Of a DNA stretch of 64,000 nucleotides, positions 57,301 to 63,489 are shown in pieces. The notes under the pieces are model-generated. The model made no database searches and had not been told where the DNA came from. It saw only the letters and a list, made by a program, of their open reading frames with translations. The position numbers were made by a program, and so were the translations under genes. This DNA is from Benincasa hispida (lineage: Eukaryota > Streptophyta > Magnoliopsida > Cucurbitales > Cucurbitaceae), in contig NW_024064153.1 in the NCBI RefSeq assembly GCF_009727055.1, positions 249,597-313,596 of the forward strand. Direction: 5' to 3'. Position 1 is the first letter of the stretch. Every line of letters starts with the position of its first letter.

Positions 57301-59155
57301 AGGTTGAAATAAATGATAATACTGTGGAAAGTGGACAGTTGCTGAAAGAAGTGACGCAAAGTCTCTTAACAAAGCAATTCGATAAACAATTTTGGACAAA
57401 CTTGGCTGATGTAACAAACCAAAATATTGTCAAGAAGCTAGGTCTTCCTGCTCCTGAGAAATTCAAGTGGGATGGATTTGAGTTACTAAATAAAATTGGT
57501 TTGGAGGCACGAAAGAGTGCTGAAGCAGGTTATATCGAATCGGGGCTTGCAACGCCCAAAAGTTTGGATGTTGATCACGAACAGAAGAACATTAGAATGG
57601 TGGACTCAACACTAACTGATGTGAAGAAAGTAACAAAAGATCTATTAAGTCAAACTGAGTCTGTTTTAGGGGCATTGATGGTTCTGACAGCAACAATTTC
57701 TCAATTGAACAAGGAAGCGCGGCTTGTAGGAAAGAAAGATACTAAAGATGAGGGCTCTAAAAAAGAGGGAGAGAAGCTTGGTAGTTCAGGGGATGGATCA
57801 TTGTTGGATAATAGGAATTCTGAGGAAATGAAAGCACTTTTTGCAACTGCAGAAAGTGCGATGGAAGCTTGGGCAATGCTTGCTACATCACTTGGCCATC
57901 CTAGTTTCATAAAGTCGGAATTTGAAAAGTTATGTTTCTTAGATAACGAGTCTACAGACACACAGGTAAAGTATTTGGTTTCCAGAATGGCTCTTAACAT
58001 TTGTAAAGTTGTCTCTATTTTCAGTAATTCAATGACATCGCATTAGCAAATTGTCCCAAAGTTATTGTTTTCATTCCTAACTGTAGGAGTCTACAGGTTG
58101 CAATTTGGCGTGATTTTATGCGGAGGAGACTAGTTGTTGCCTTCAGGGGCACAGAACAAGTAGGTTATTATGTTATATCGATATTCTGTTCTCTGGAGAA
58201 TAACTTTCCGTGTAATAAGTTCTGACCTTTTGACTTCTCCAGTCAAGATGGAAGGACTTAAGAACAGACCTGATGCTAGTCCCTGCAGGGTACTTATTTT
58301 TCTTTCCCTCGAGGATAATCCTTTAACCGTTACTTTGAATTTTTATCATTCTCCTTGTTTCTTATGGAATGATGGATAATAAAAAAGAACGTTATGCATG
58401 GGACAAAACTTTCGAATAGAAAGCCATATACCATAGAAAGGAAAACTGTGGTAGTGCAGTTTGAGTTAGCTAATTTAAATCAAGGGGAAAAAGAACTATT
58501 GAATTTTAAACGTGCTTAAAATCTTTAGCCTAATTTTCGCAATGCTTTACACTATATCTGGTTGTATATTATTTGACCAATGGATCTCAGGAGGGGCTAT
58601 TTGACCCTTCATCCTTTGGTTTTAAGATAGGAAGACCCACCCTTGCTTTTGAATTTTGGGTAGAAAGAAGCTAATTAGAAAGACCCACTCTTGGTAGAAA
58701 GAAGCTAATTAGAAGAGTATATCTTTCTCCATTCCATAGTTGGCATAGTTATAACACAACTTGGCTATAATATTTCAGCAAGCAAGGACCAAAAAACGGT
58801 AAATGAGTGAGCATGTGGATCTCTGAAGGCTTAAAAACTTGTGTGAATAACATGGCGTTTTGTTATGGTTTCATATCAGCTTCATTTTCACAAAATTTTA
58901 ACATGTCATCTATTTTCCTTTGACTTAGGTTAAATCCTGAAAGGATAAGTGGAGATTTCAACGAGGAAGTTCAAGTAAGAAATATTTTTATTATATTACA
59001 AGATATGTATTGTTCTGAACTCCATGCACTGTAGTCTTCGTGTAATGTTTAATGATGAAGATCTGACTATTCCAGGTTCACAGTGGGTTCTTAAGTGCGT
59101 ATGATTCAGTACGAATGAGAATTATTTCCCTCATTAAAATGGCCATTAATTATAA
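30051..59155 (+). CDS. HIL1: C2 domain/class-3 lipase, HIL1-like, plastid-targeted; partial
   Basis: Likely a chloroplast lipase releasing fatty acids from galactolipid; Arabidopsis HIL1 (At4g13550) has this C2 plus lipase_3 layout and is heat-induced. Exons: 30051-30365, 30534-30592, 30771-30852, 31922-31989, 52740-52809, 54124-54205, 56647-56711, 56991-57965, 58097-58159, 58243-58289, 58929-58974, 59076-59155. Phases agree and all introns are GT-AG; 650 complete codons are visible. Residues 1 to about 75 are Ser/His/Arg-rich, like a transit peptide. The C2 domain spans roughly 134-246. Residues 248-572 are a linker typical of the family. The lipase domain starts at about 573 ([18 protein letters not shown]). 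The GHSLGG nucleophile and the rest lie beyond 64000. ATG 30051 is chosen for its good context (CCATGGCT) and frame. The symbol is by resemblance; other C2-lipases are possible. Confidence 0.78.
30534..30592 (+). CDS. Lipase gene exon 2 (residues 106-125)
   Basis: Encodes [19 protein letters not shown]. Acceptor TATAG, donor GTATGT. Ends in phase 2. Confidence 0.82.
30771..30852 (+). CDS. Lipase gene exon 3, first C2 strands
   Basis: Residues 125-152, including [18 protein letters not shown], the first strand and first calcium-loop region of the C2 fold. Acceptor AAATGCAG, donor GTAACT, phase 0 exit. Confidence 0.85.
31071..31173 (+). ncRNA. Intron 3 hairpin, possible small-RNA precursor
   Basis: Arms 31071-31103 and 31141-31173 are complementary over 33 bp, with the only two exceptions (31085/31159 and 31091/31153) being G-U pairs in sense RNA. 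The loop is 37 nt, and a weaker extension with a bulge continues outward. Size and shape fit a plant microRNA precursor or a short inverted duplication. I do not recognise a known microRNA. An ORF on the minus strand through it is not credible as a gene. Confidence 0.4.
31300..31375 (+). mobile_element. LINE-type 3' tail remnant
   Basis: TTATATTAATGAGAAGTTG followed by TTTCTTGTTAAAGAAAAAGG resembles the 3' ends of plant LINEs. Similar tails occur near 53925, 55970 and 60075. Confidence 0.4.
31922..31989 (+). CDS. Lipase gene exon 4, C2 SDPYV segment
   Basis: Residues 153-174 ([14 protein letters not shown]...) with the hallmark SDPYV of C2 domains. Donor GTGAGC after phase 2; the next exon is 20.75 kb away. 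Confidence 0.87.
31990..32809. other. Intron 4, left unique part
   Basis: No coding block that I can assign with confidence. Sequence near 32740-32809 may be part of a LINE remnant that continues at 51513, since copia B inserted between these points. Confidence 0.5.
32810..33048 (-). repeat. 3' LTR of copia B
   Basis: On the + strand it runs TATTAAAATATAGAG to TTATTTCCAATA; both terminal dinucleotides have decayed (TG to TA, CA to TA). A C-rich tract just to the right (CCCCCTCAAGTTGGGG) is the complement of the polypurine tract. Confidence 0.87.
33286..33453 (-). pseudogene. pol: Copia B RNase H, distal part
   Basis: [18 protein letters not shown] and [17 protein letters not shown] are the RNase H motifs of copia elements. 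The upstream half of the domain continues at 39221 on the other side of copia A. Confidence 0.85.
33459..33682 (-). repeat. 3' LTR of copia A (224 bp)
   Basis: TGATGAAGAAAAAG to CTATTTTCAACA; directly preceded by AAAAG. An A-run near 33605-33618 accounts for most of its extra length relative to the other LTR. Confidence 0.88.
33767..35276 (-). pseudogene. pol: Copia A reverse transcriptase and RNase H
   Basis: Blocks 35276-34914 ([15 protein letters not shown]) and 34870-33767 (367 aa). The long ORF holds [26 protein letters not shown], the catalytic [25 protein letters not shown], and RNase [14 protein letters not shown]...STEAEYRAM with [16 protein letters not shown]. The enzyme would copy element RNA to DNA. 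A frameshift near 34870-34914 separates the blocks; the rest is unusually intact for the region. Confidence 0.92.
35283..37378 (-). pseudogene. pol: Copia A protease and integrase
   Basis: The protease motif [10 protein letters not shown] lies at about 37100-37130. Gag-pre-integrase is at 37005-36658 ([15 protein letters not shown]). The integrase core is scattered across 36650-36260. The integrase tail is at 36257-35976 ([17 protein letters not shown], with the catalytic Glu) and 35939-35283 ([19 protein letters not shown]). Several stops and frameshifts break the chain. Confidence 0.87.
37379..38949 (-). pseudogene. gag: Copia A gag
   Basis: The start Met at 38949 ([13 protein letters not shown]) is about 50 bp inside the LTR. 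The first ORF runs to 38422, Gln-rich. The core is at 38358-37786 with [15 protein letters not shown] and [13 protein letters not shown] further block at 37636-37379 has [18 protein letters not shown]. The zinc knuckle [14 protein letters not shown] at about 37335-37385 is followed by a stop where element B has Trp. Confidence 0.88.
38999..39215 (-). repeat. 5' LTR of copia A (217 bp)
   Basis: TGATGAAAAAGACAGAG to CTATTTTCAACA, followed by the AAAAG duplication. Confidence 0.88.
39221..40268 (-). pseudogene. pol: Copia B reverse transcriptase
   Basis: Blocks 40268-40020 ([20 protein letters not shown]), 39897-39694 ([15 protein letters not shown]) and 39758-39393 ([18 protein letters not shown]). 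The catalytic motif is altered to [12 protein letters not shown]. Homologous to copia A throughout, but with more frameshifts. Confidence 0.87.
40246..41105 (-). pseudogene. pol: Copia B integrase tail, left of chromovirus
   Basis: ORF 41160-40246 crosses the chromovirus junction; the genuine copia part ends at 41105. It contains the [18 protein letters not shown] motif seen in copia A, then an acidic linker and [14 protein letters not shown]. The upstream integrase half is at 48480 and beyond. Confidence 0.83.
41106..41611 (+). repeat. 5' LTR of chromovirus (506 bp)
   Basis: Contains a hairpin-like pair CGCCCTTTTGCATATGCAAG at about 41249-41268 and a TATA-like TATAAAGC near 41350. Ends GATTGTGACA, 2 bp before the primer site. 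Confidence 0.88.
41658..42960 (+). pseudogene. gag: Chromovirus gag
   Basis: ATG 41658 ([21 protein letters not shown]) opens a 127-codon coiled-coil N-terminal part ending in a frameshift at about 42038. Gag core sequence continues in shifting frames to about 42700. A zinc-knuckle region follows near 42815-42870. This start is one I associate with cucurbit gypsy entries (recall, unsearched). Breaks are nearly all single-base indels. Confidence 0.82.
42575..45671 (+). repeat. 1.53-kb duplication flanking a 25-N gap
   Basis: 42575-44107 and 44134-45671 are nearly identical segments in direct orientation on either side of N 44108-44132, differing mainly by 1-nt indels. Most likely two contig ends that should have overlapped. 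Confidence 0.93.
42961..47700 (+). pseudogene. pol: Chromovirus pol, with gap and internal duplication
   Basis: Protease near 43085-43120 ([14 protein letters not shown]). Reverse transcriptase near 43690-44107 ([40 protein letters not shown]), then the N gap at 44108-44132. A second copy of gag end, protease and reverse transcriptase follows (44134-45671), then its continuation with the catalytic YLDD at about 45667-45680. RNase H is at about 46090-46480. Integrase is at about 46830-47400 with [11 protein letters not shown] (second Asp). Almost every frame change is a 1-nt indel, suggesting sequencing error adds to any true decay. Confidence 0.85.
47753..47968 (+). CDS. Chromovirus chromodomain (C-terminal integrase fragment)
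   Basis: The 71-aa frame contains [16 protein letters not shown] and [10 protein letters not shown], the aromatic-cage strand pattern of chromodomains at the C-terminus of plant chromovirus integrases, where they guide integration to marked chromatin. It ends in a TAA at 47966-47968, just before the purine tract and LTR. It is a domain of the polyprotein, not an independent gene. Confidence 0.85.
   Translation: MKSSAEKEVAQILDKRTRRIGRPRRELTEFLVKWKDLPDEEISWERAEDLKNVAPAIADFEQGQLTGTSTN
47980..48479 (+). repeat. 3' LTR of chromovirus (500 bp)
   Basis: TGTCACGGTCATGC to GATTGTGACA; close match to 41106-41611. Followed by CAGTG, the right target duplication. Confidence 0.88.
48480..49620 (-). pseudogene. 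pol: Copia B protease and integrase, right of chromovirus
   Basis: Protease [10 protein letters not shown] at about 49575-49605. Gag-pre-integrase at 49531-49058 ([27 protein letters not shown]). The integrase core is decayed at 49050-48780. The block 48768-48480 has [19 protein letters not shown] and [18 protein letters not shown]. It stops at the chromovirus junction at 48480. Confidence 0.86.
49715..51262 (-). pseudogene. gag: Copia B gag
   Basis: The ATG just inside the primer site (about 51262) opens a broken N-terminus. ORF 51098-50589 is Gln/Ser-rich. The core around 50520-50280 ([30 protein letters not shown]) has stops. ORF 50110-49715 includes [17 protein letters not shown] and the intact zinc knuckle [14 protein letters not shown] followed by WKLHGRP. 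Confidence 0.86.
51274..51512 (-). repeat. 5' LTR of copia B
   Basis: TGTTAAAATATAGAG to TTATTTCCAACA on the + strand, with intact TG/CA ends. The primer site lies immediately to its left on the minus strand. Confidence 0.88.
51513..52660. mobile_element. LINE reverse-transcriptase remnants
   Basis: 51890-52440 (+) shows the C-terminal zinc-binding region of plant LINE polymerases ([20 protein letters not shown], then [15 protein letters not shown]). 51600-51880 read on the minus strand has [18 protein letters not shown], resembling the same region of another LINE. Both are broken. Copia B inserted at the left edge of this sequence. Confidence 0.6.
52740..52809 (+). CDS. Lipase gene exon 5, C2 PTWNEDF segment
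   Basis: Completes the split Gly codon 175 and encodes [14 protein letters not shown], the P.WNE.F motif of C2 domains. Acceptor TGACAG, donor GTACAC. The fit in phase and in domain order with exon 4 shows the giant intron is real. Confidence 0.87.
53171..53344 (+). other. Unrecognised 57-codon acidic ORF in intron 5
   Basis: ATG at 53171, TGA at 53342-53344. Ser/Glu/Asp-rich ([19 protein letters not shown]) with a tyrosine-containing acidic tail. I do not recognise it. It may be a fragment of an old element; nothing around it indicates expression. Confidence 0.25.
53380..53955 (+). mobile_element. LINE 3' remnant
   Basis: Decayed coding-like sequence ending in TTTCATTTCATTAGTGAAAC followed by TTTGTTTCC and a trinucleotide microsatellite, the usual form of a plant LINE 3' end. 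Confidence 0.45.
53951..54011 (+). repeat. (AAT)n and (AGA)n microsatellites
   Basis: About nine AAT units (53951-53979) run directly into about ten AGA units (53980-54011). They sit 113 bp upstream of exon 6. Confidence 0.95.
54124..54205 (+). CDS. Lipase gene exon 6, C2 third loop
   Basis: Residues 199-225, [19 protein letters not shown]. The usual D-x-D...D/E pattern of calcium loop 3 is reduced to one Asp (WD). Acceptor TCTTAG, donor GTGAGG, phase 1 exit. Confidence 0.85.
54500..54745 (+). pseudogene. Copia RNase H C-terminal fragment
   Basis: [13 protein letters not shown], then [14 protein letters not shown] and [19 protein letters not shown] match the end of copia polyproteins (LYCDN..A..IA.N, H.EIDCHFVREK...). 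No other domain or LTR is nearby. An orphan fragment in intron 6. Confidence 0.7.
55300..56240. other. AT-rich intron 6 segment with local duplication
   Basis: Two tandem ~75-bp copies (55640-55705 and 55715-55765: GCCTGGACACT or CACCTGGACACTTACA, A-run, CTATTAATTAATTTATGAACG) sit here. A LINE-like tail follows at 55944-56022 (TTAATGAATAAAGAGACTTG then A-run). No gene. Confidence 0.5.
56647..56711 (+). CDS. Lipase gene exon 7, end of C2
   Basis: Completes Gly 226 and encodes [21 protein letters not shown], the last C2 strands. Acceptor TTGCAAG, donor GTAAGC. Confidence 0.83.
56991..57965 (+). CDS. Lipase gene exon 8, large linker exon
   Basis: 325 codons (248-572). Starts [20 protein letters not shown]. 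Includes an acidic Lys/Glu-rich segment (near 57720-57800) and a hydrophobic stretch [17 protein letters not shown] that may contact membrane. Acceptor CTCTCAG, donor GTAAAG, phase 0. Reading on past 57965 stays open for 26 codons, so ORF length alone overstates the exon. Confidence 0.87.
58097..58159 (+). CDS. Lipase gene exon 9, start of lipase domain
   Basis: [21 protein letters not shown], the first strand and oxyanion-hole region of class-3 lipases. The acceptor is CTACAG at 58096; the AG at 58085-58086 would bring in a TGA stop. Confidence 0.87.
58243..58289 (+). CDS. Lipase gene exon 10
   Basis: [16 protein letters not shown], matching the W.DL.TD block that follows the FRGT motif in class-3 lipases. 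Acceptor CTCCAG, donor GTACTT, phase 2. Confidence 0.84.
58929..58974 (+). CDS. Lipase gene exon 11
   Basis: Completes Gly 609, then [15 protein letters not shown]. Acceptor CTTAG, donor GTAAGA, phase 0. Confidence 0.82.
59076..59155 (+). CDS. Lipase gene exon 12 (last visible)
   Basis: [20 protein letters not shown], the VH.GF..AY block of class-3 lipases just before the nucleophile region. Donor GTGAGT after phase 2. No following exon is found up to 64000. Confidence 0.83.
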
Positions 59156-59970
59156 GTGAGTCTGCTTCACTTTTTTTTCTTTTACAAGAAACCAAACATT
59201 TCGTGGAGGACTGATGCTCAAATGATACAGACTTAGAGTGAAAAGTAAAACTTTAAAAAGAATTACAAAAGACTAATAAAAACATTCAAGTTTAAATAAA
59301 TATCTTACAAAGAGAAATCATTGAAGGTCTATTTGTTTCACAGGTTTTCACATGAAATTTTAGACATATTTAATATCTTTGTTTAAAAGAATTTTAATTT
59401 TTAAAACTCAAGGTATTATTATCTAGGAAATTTCAAAACTATCTGACATGGGTTTTTTAATTCTCTGCAAAAGTGTGGGATTTTTATGCCTGGGAGATGA
59501 CAAGTAAAAATATAGCTTAATTAATTAGTTAACATCAATGACTCATTATTATTGATTTTAATTAATTATGAAATATAAATATATTAATTGGACTTAATAA
59601 ATTTCAACTAATATCTTTACCATTAATATTTTATGACATTTTAACTATTTAATATTTATTATTATTATTATGATGATTATCAATATTCTAATTAATTTAC
59701 AATAATTTAATTATTTTTAGTAATTAATTTAAATTAATTAATTATGTTTAATGTAAAAGTATTCATTTATTTTTATTTTTATTGATTAAATAATGCTAAA
59801 TTTATTTGATGACTATAATAATTGGTCTATTGTATTTAATTAAGTAATTATTTAATTTTGGTTTCCACAAACAAAATTGTAAATTTAACACACATATTTA
59901 GCTACCAGACATTAATTATCATGCATATCCAAATACAAACATTAATTGTTCCAGACATTCAAATCCTAGA
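59156..59970. other. Start of intron 12, AT-rich
   Basis: No coding block. From 59510 to 59880 it is dominated by TTAATTAATT-type low-complexity sequence. Confidence 0.6.
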
Positions 59971-60112
59971 TATTTGTCCTAGTGCATTTACTAATCCATT
60001 TTGTACTTTTTAGAGTGCTTGTTTGTAGTGCACTTTTTGTTTGTTTCCTTCTTGTCACTTGTAACATCTTTCATTATCTTAATGAAGTGGATTGTTTCTT
60101 GTTCAAAAAAAA
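59971..60112 (+). mobile_element. LINE-type 3' tail
   Basis: CTTAATGAAGTGGATTGTTTC followed by an A-run at 60104-60115, preceded by T/G-rich sequence. Same form as other tails in this gene. The short Phe/Leu-rich ORF here is incidental. Confidence 0.4.
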
Positions 60113-60599
60113 AAAATCTATACCCATGAAACAATGTCTACGATCCAAACGGGCTCTAAAGGTCTTAGCAAGACATTAATCTTGTGGAGGCAGTAATATG
60201 AACTGACTCAAAATGGTCCATCCAAGAACTACGCTTGTCTTACAAATTTGATTTCTCTATAACCACAATTCTTAAAGTAACAATTTGACTTCATCCATAA
60301 TAATTGTGACCTCGAAGGTAATGATACTCCCTTACGAGCTGAAGAAGTCTTTAGCAAATGAGAACTCCCATTGCAAATTGAAGACTTGGATGATCTTATA
60401 CTAGCAAGCTATTTAGAAGAAACAACCAATAAATAAGTGATTAGATTCCCTATCTGTATAAGAAAGACGGCAAAGAGAAAACATGATATAGGCATCTTCT
60501 GAAGCACTTCCCAAGTATACTGACTACTATTAAGTAAAATTCATGAAAGAATATTGATTCTTCTAGGACTCTCTTGTTTCCAACTAAAAGAAAACAGGT

Positions 60600-60790
60600 C
60601 TTTAGGCATAATCCTTTTGGGGTGAGAGGAACACTAGAATCTTTCGAGGGAAGAAGATTAATCCTTTTGATGTTTGGCCCTTGCTTGATTCCATGTTTCT
60701 TTGTGCGCTTCAAAGTTTTTTTTTTTGTAATTATTCTCTTTGTTTTATTTTTCTTTATTGGAGGTCTTTCTTTTAGGTAGGCTCCTTTTT
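60600..60790 (+). mobile_element. LINE polymerase C-terminal fragment
   Basis: In the frame through 60635 it reads WGERNTRIFRGKK followed by DVWPLLDSMFLCAL, the conserved end of plant LINE open reading frame 2 (LWGERN.RIFRG...). Stops and truncation on both sides. Confidence 0.6.
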
Positions 60791-61159
60791 TTCGGGCTGA
60801 CAGGGTTACGGGAGATTTGAACAGAACTACAAAACCATAACAAACTGTTAGGCTTCCTCCTCCGATTATATATCAATACAAGAGGAGGGGTAAAAAGGTA
60901 ACGACAAGGGAAGCAAGTAATTAGTTACGTGGGAGTGAGGAAGTGAAATGATAATGTTGGTGTGGGGATCATCGATAGTGATTCTGAAGGGTATTAGTAG
61001 GGTTGTTATTTCCTTTCGTAGTTTCCATATTATTATTTTTTTTAGTTTGAGTTCTTCTCGAGAGTGGGAGGAAGAGGGCCATATTGCCTTAGAGCAAACT
61101 ATTATCATATCAATACATCTTGAGGAACCCTACATAAACCCTCTCCATGTGAATACAAG

Positions 61160-61445
61160 GACTCCTCCATCTGGAACGAGGAAGGCACTCATGCTTTTGA
61201 GAAGCTGAAGCAAGCGATGATGTCCTTATCCGTGCTAACTCTACTGGATTTTAACCTGCCATTCATAATTGTAATGGGTGCTTTTGAAACAAGGTTGGGA
61301 GCTTTGCCATCTCAAAATCATCGCCCCATTGCTTACTTCAGCTATACTCTTTCGGCAAGAGCGAGGTTCAAATCAATTTATGATCGTGAATTAATGATGG
61401 TTGTGGTATTGGCTATTAAAAAATGATTATATTTATTTGTTGGGA
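61160..61445 (+). pseudogene. Ty3/gypsy RNase H fragment
   Basis: HAFEKLKQAMMSLSVLTLLDF, then ALPSQNHRPIAYFSYTLS and YDRELMMVVVLAIKK match the reverse-transcriptase/RNase H junction of gypsy elements (F..LK.A....PVL..PDF...HP.A..S..L). The first Asp position is changed. A stop follows at 61425. No LTR was assigned; TGTTAGGCTTCC at 60846 could be an LTR start. Confidence 0.75.
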
Positions 61446-61812
61446 TTGAAGTTTACTGTGATAGCTAATTAGAGAGCTATATAATTCTTGTTGGAACAAG
61501 GAGAAATCGAACCTCAGTATCATTGGCAAGCCCATAAATCCTTGTGATCCAAAAACATAAACTCTTCGACAAAATGAAGAAAATAGATAAAGAATAGACA
61601 CCTTGGGTGACGTTTGATGTATTGAAAGAGGCATCATTTATTAGAATTAGAAGATTCCCTAGCCCACCATGGGCATCCCATGCAACCCAATTGGAGCTCT
61701 AAATTGTCTTGATGAAAAATTGATCAAGACTTTGAACTTTAATTTCTCAAAGGATTACAATGGCAACAAATTTTGATGAAGATAAAATCTTCCTCAAGTA
61801 TTTGGCTATCTG

Positions 61813-61971
61813 TGTTATAATATATATTTAAATTCATATGTATAGTCGTCCTTTATCGTAATTTTGTATATCCTATACTAGGTCTTCTCATTCACCTATA
61901 TGTGTATATATATATATATCTTTTGTCTAATTAAATGATAAGAATTTCATTCTCTGAAAATACAGAATACA
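61813..61971 (+). repeat. 5' LTR of copia C (159 bp)
   Basis: TGTTATAATATATATTT at the left; CTCTGAAAATACAGAATACA at the right, abutting the primer site. A (TA)n run lies at about 61903-61919. Confidence 0.7.
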
Positions 61972-62452
61972 TGGTATTAGAGCATTCTTTGTTTAGGGTT
62001 TTAGAATATTCTTTGGCGGCTTTGTGAGTTAAGAGTTTGAGATTGGGTCATCAACTTTGAGTAGCTGTTTGTCGACACCACTCACCTCAGGAAGAGCACT
62101 ACCACCGTCCGCCTCAGTCTGCGTTTGCTGTTCATCGAATACAGCCACACGTGAGGTACACGCACAGCCAGATCAAGTCTGTTCCATCGCCACGTGCCAA
62201 CGTGTGGGAGTGCCTGAGGCCATTTTCTTCGCTTCTATCGGTTGGGTTTGTCTCAAGTTGCCTTTTCTGGTCAATCTGTGCCTTTGGTTCTACCAACATC
62301 TACTTGAGTGTGAGGCTGTTTAGAAAATACCCTTTTGTTCCTATGGTTTGTGACTGTTTTGTTCTAATTTGGGGCTGTTTTGCTCTTTGGTTTACCTTTC
62401 TTTCGATTCTCATTTGTTTAATTCTACTTGTGGGATCGTGTGTTAGTTCTTA

Positions 62453-62812
62453 ATGGATGAAATGAAGCATATGATTGTATCCAATGTAATTCCCTTAGCA
62501 TCAAAGATAACAAAACATAAGTTAAATGGAGCTAATTACCATGATTGGCATTGCACGATTTAATTTTATTTACTTAGTACTTATATGGATGATCATGTGA
62601 CTAAGAATCCATCCCAAGATGATAAGAAAAAGGGTTGAATTCGTGATGATGCTCGAATTTATCTTCAGATTAAGAATTTCATTCAGAGTGAGACTATTGC
62701 TTTGGTAGATCATCGTAATTCTGTTAAGGAACTCTTAGAGTTCTTAGAATTTTTGTACTCGGGAAAAGAACACATCCATCGAATGTTTAAAGTTTGTATG
62801 CAATTGATATCT
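62453..62812 (+). pseudogene. gag: Copia C gag fragment
   Basis: From ATG 62453: KLNGANYHDWH (about 62520-62552), then IYLQIKNFIQSETIAL and KELLEFLEFLYSGKEHIHRMF, the retrotransposon gag pattern (LNG.NY..W). Stops interrupt it (for example TAA near 62561). It ends abruptly at about 62812 where TRIM-like sequence starts. Confidence 0.72.
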
Positions 62813-63300
62813 GAGCCATGCCCCGTTGGTAAAAATCTTCAGTTGTCAAACAAGATGTAGTCATGTTTAGAGTATCCGTTCATGGTTAAGCCTTTAGACG
62901 AGCAGTGTGCTCAAGTGTAATTCGAATGGATGACTAGTCTGTGGTTGAGTTAGCACGGAGATCAAATGATTGTTTGAAGGAAGGATCGGTGGTCCTTTAT
63001 TCGAGGGGAGGACTGTTGGGTGGGAATGCGATTAAAGTCCCAAATTGGTTAAATAAGGGAATGATCTTGGGTTTATAAGGGAGGAAAACTATCTTCAATG
63101 GTATGAGGCCTTTTGGGGTGGTTCCAAAAGCAAAGCCATCATGGTTTATACCCAAAGTGGACAATATCATATCATTGTGGAGATATGTGGAGGTCTATTG
63201 TCCCCAACAAATTGGTATCAGAGCCATGCATCGTTAGTAAAAGTCCTCCGTTGTCGAACAAGATGTAGTCATGTTCAGAGTATCCGTTCGTGGTTGCCCC
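62805..63300 (+). mobile_element. TRIM-like unit, internal-LTR-internal order
   Basis: A 196-bp LTR (63014-63209, TGTTGGGTGGGAATGCG to GTCCCCAACA) is preceded by a purine tract (GAGGGGAGGAC) and followed by the primer site TTGGTATCAGAGCC. The internal segment AAGATGTAGTCATGTT followed by AGAGTATCCGTTC occurs on both sides (about 62852 and 63261). I therefore read internal - LTR - internal, the remnant of a tandem or recombined terminal-repeat-in-miniature element. No coding capacity. Confidence 0.72.
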
Positions 63301-63489
63301 GATTGCCCTTTAAAAAGGTAAATGCACTTGTACTTACCCTATTTCTACATTTATTTCTTATGATCGGTTGTCTTCGCCCACTTATTCCTTCATTACATCT
63401 CTTGATTCCATCTCTATTCCTCACTCTGTTCATGAAGCTTTATCTCATTCTAGGTGGCGTAGTGCAATGATTAAAGAGATGACTGCTTT

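Noticed and set aside
60846..61130. An LTR beginning TGTTAGGCTTCC
   Set aside because: No matching second copy, primer site or duplication was found, so it is mentioned only as a possibility in the gypsy fragment entry.
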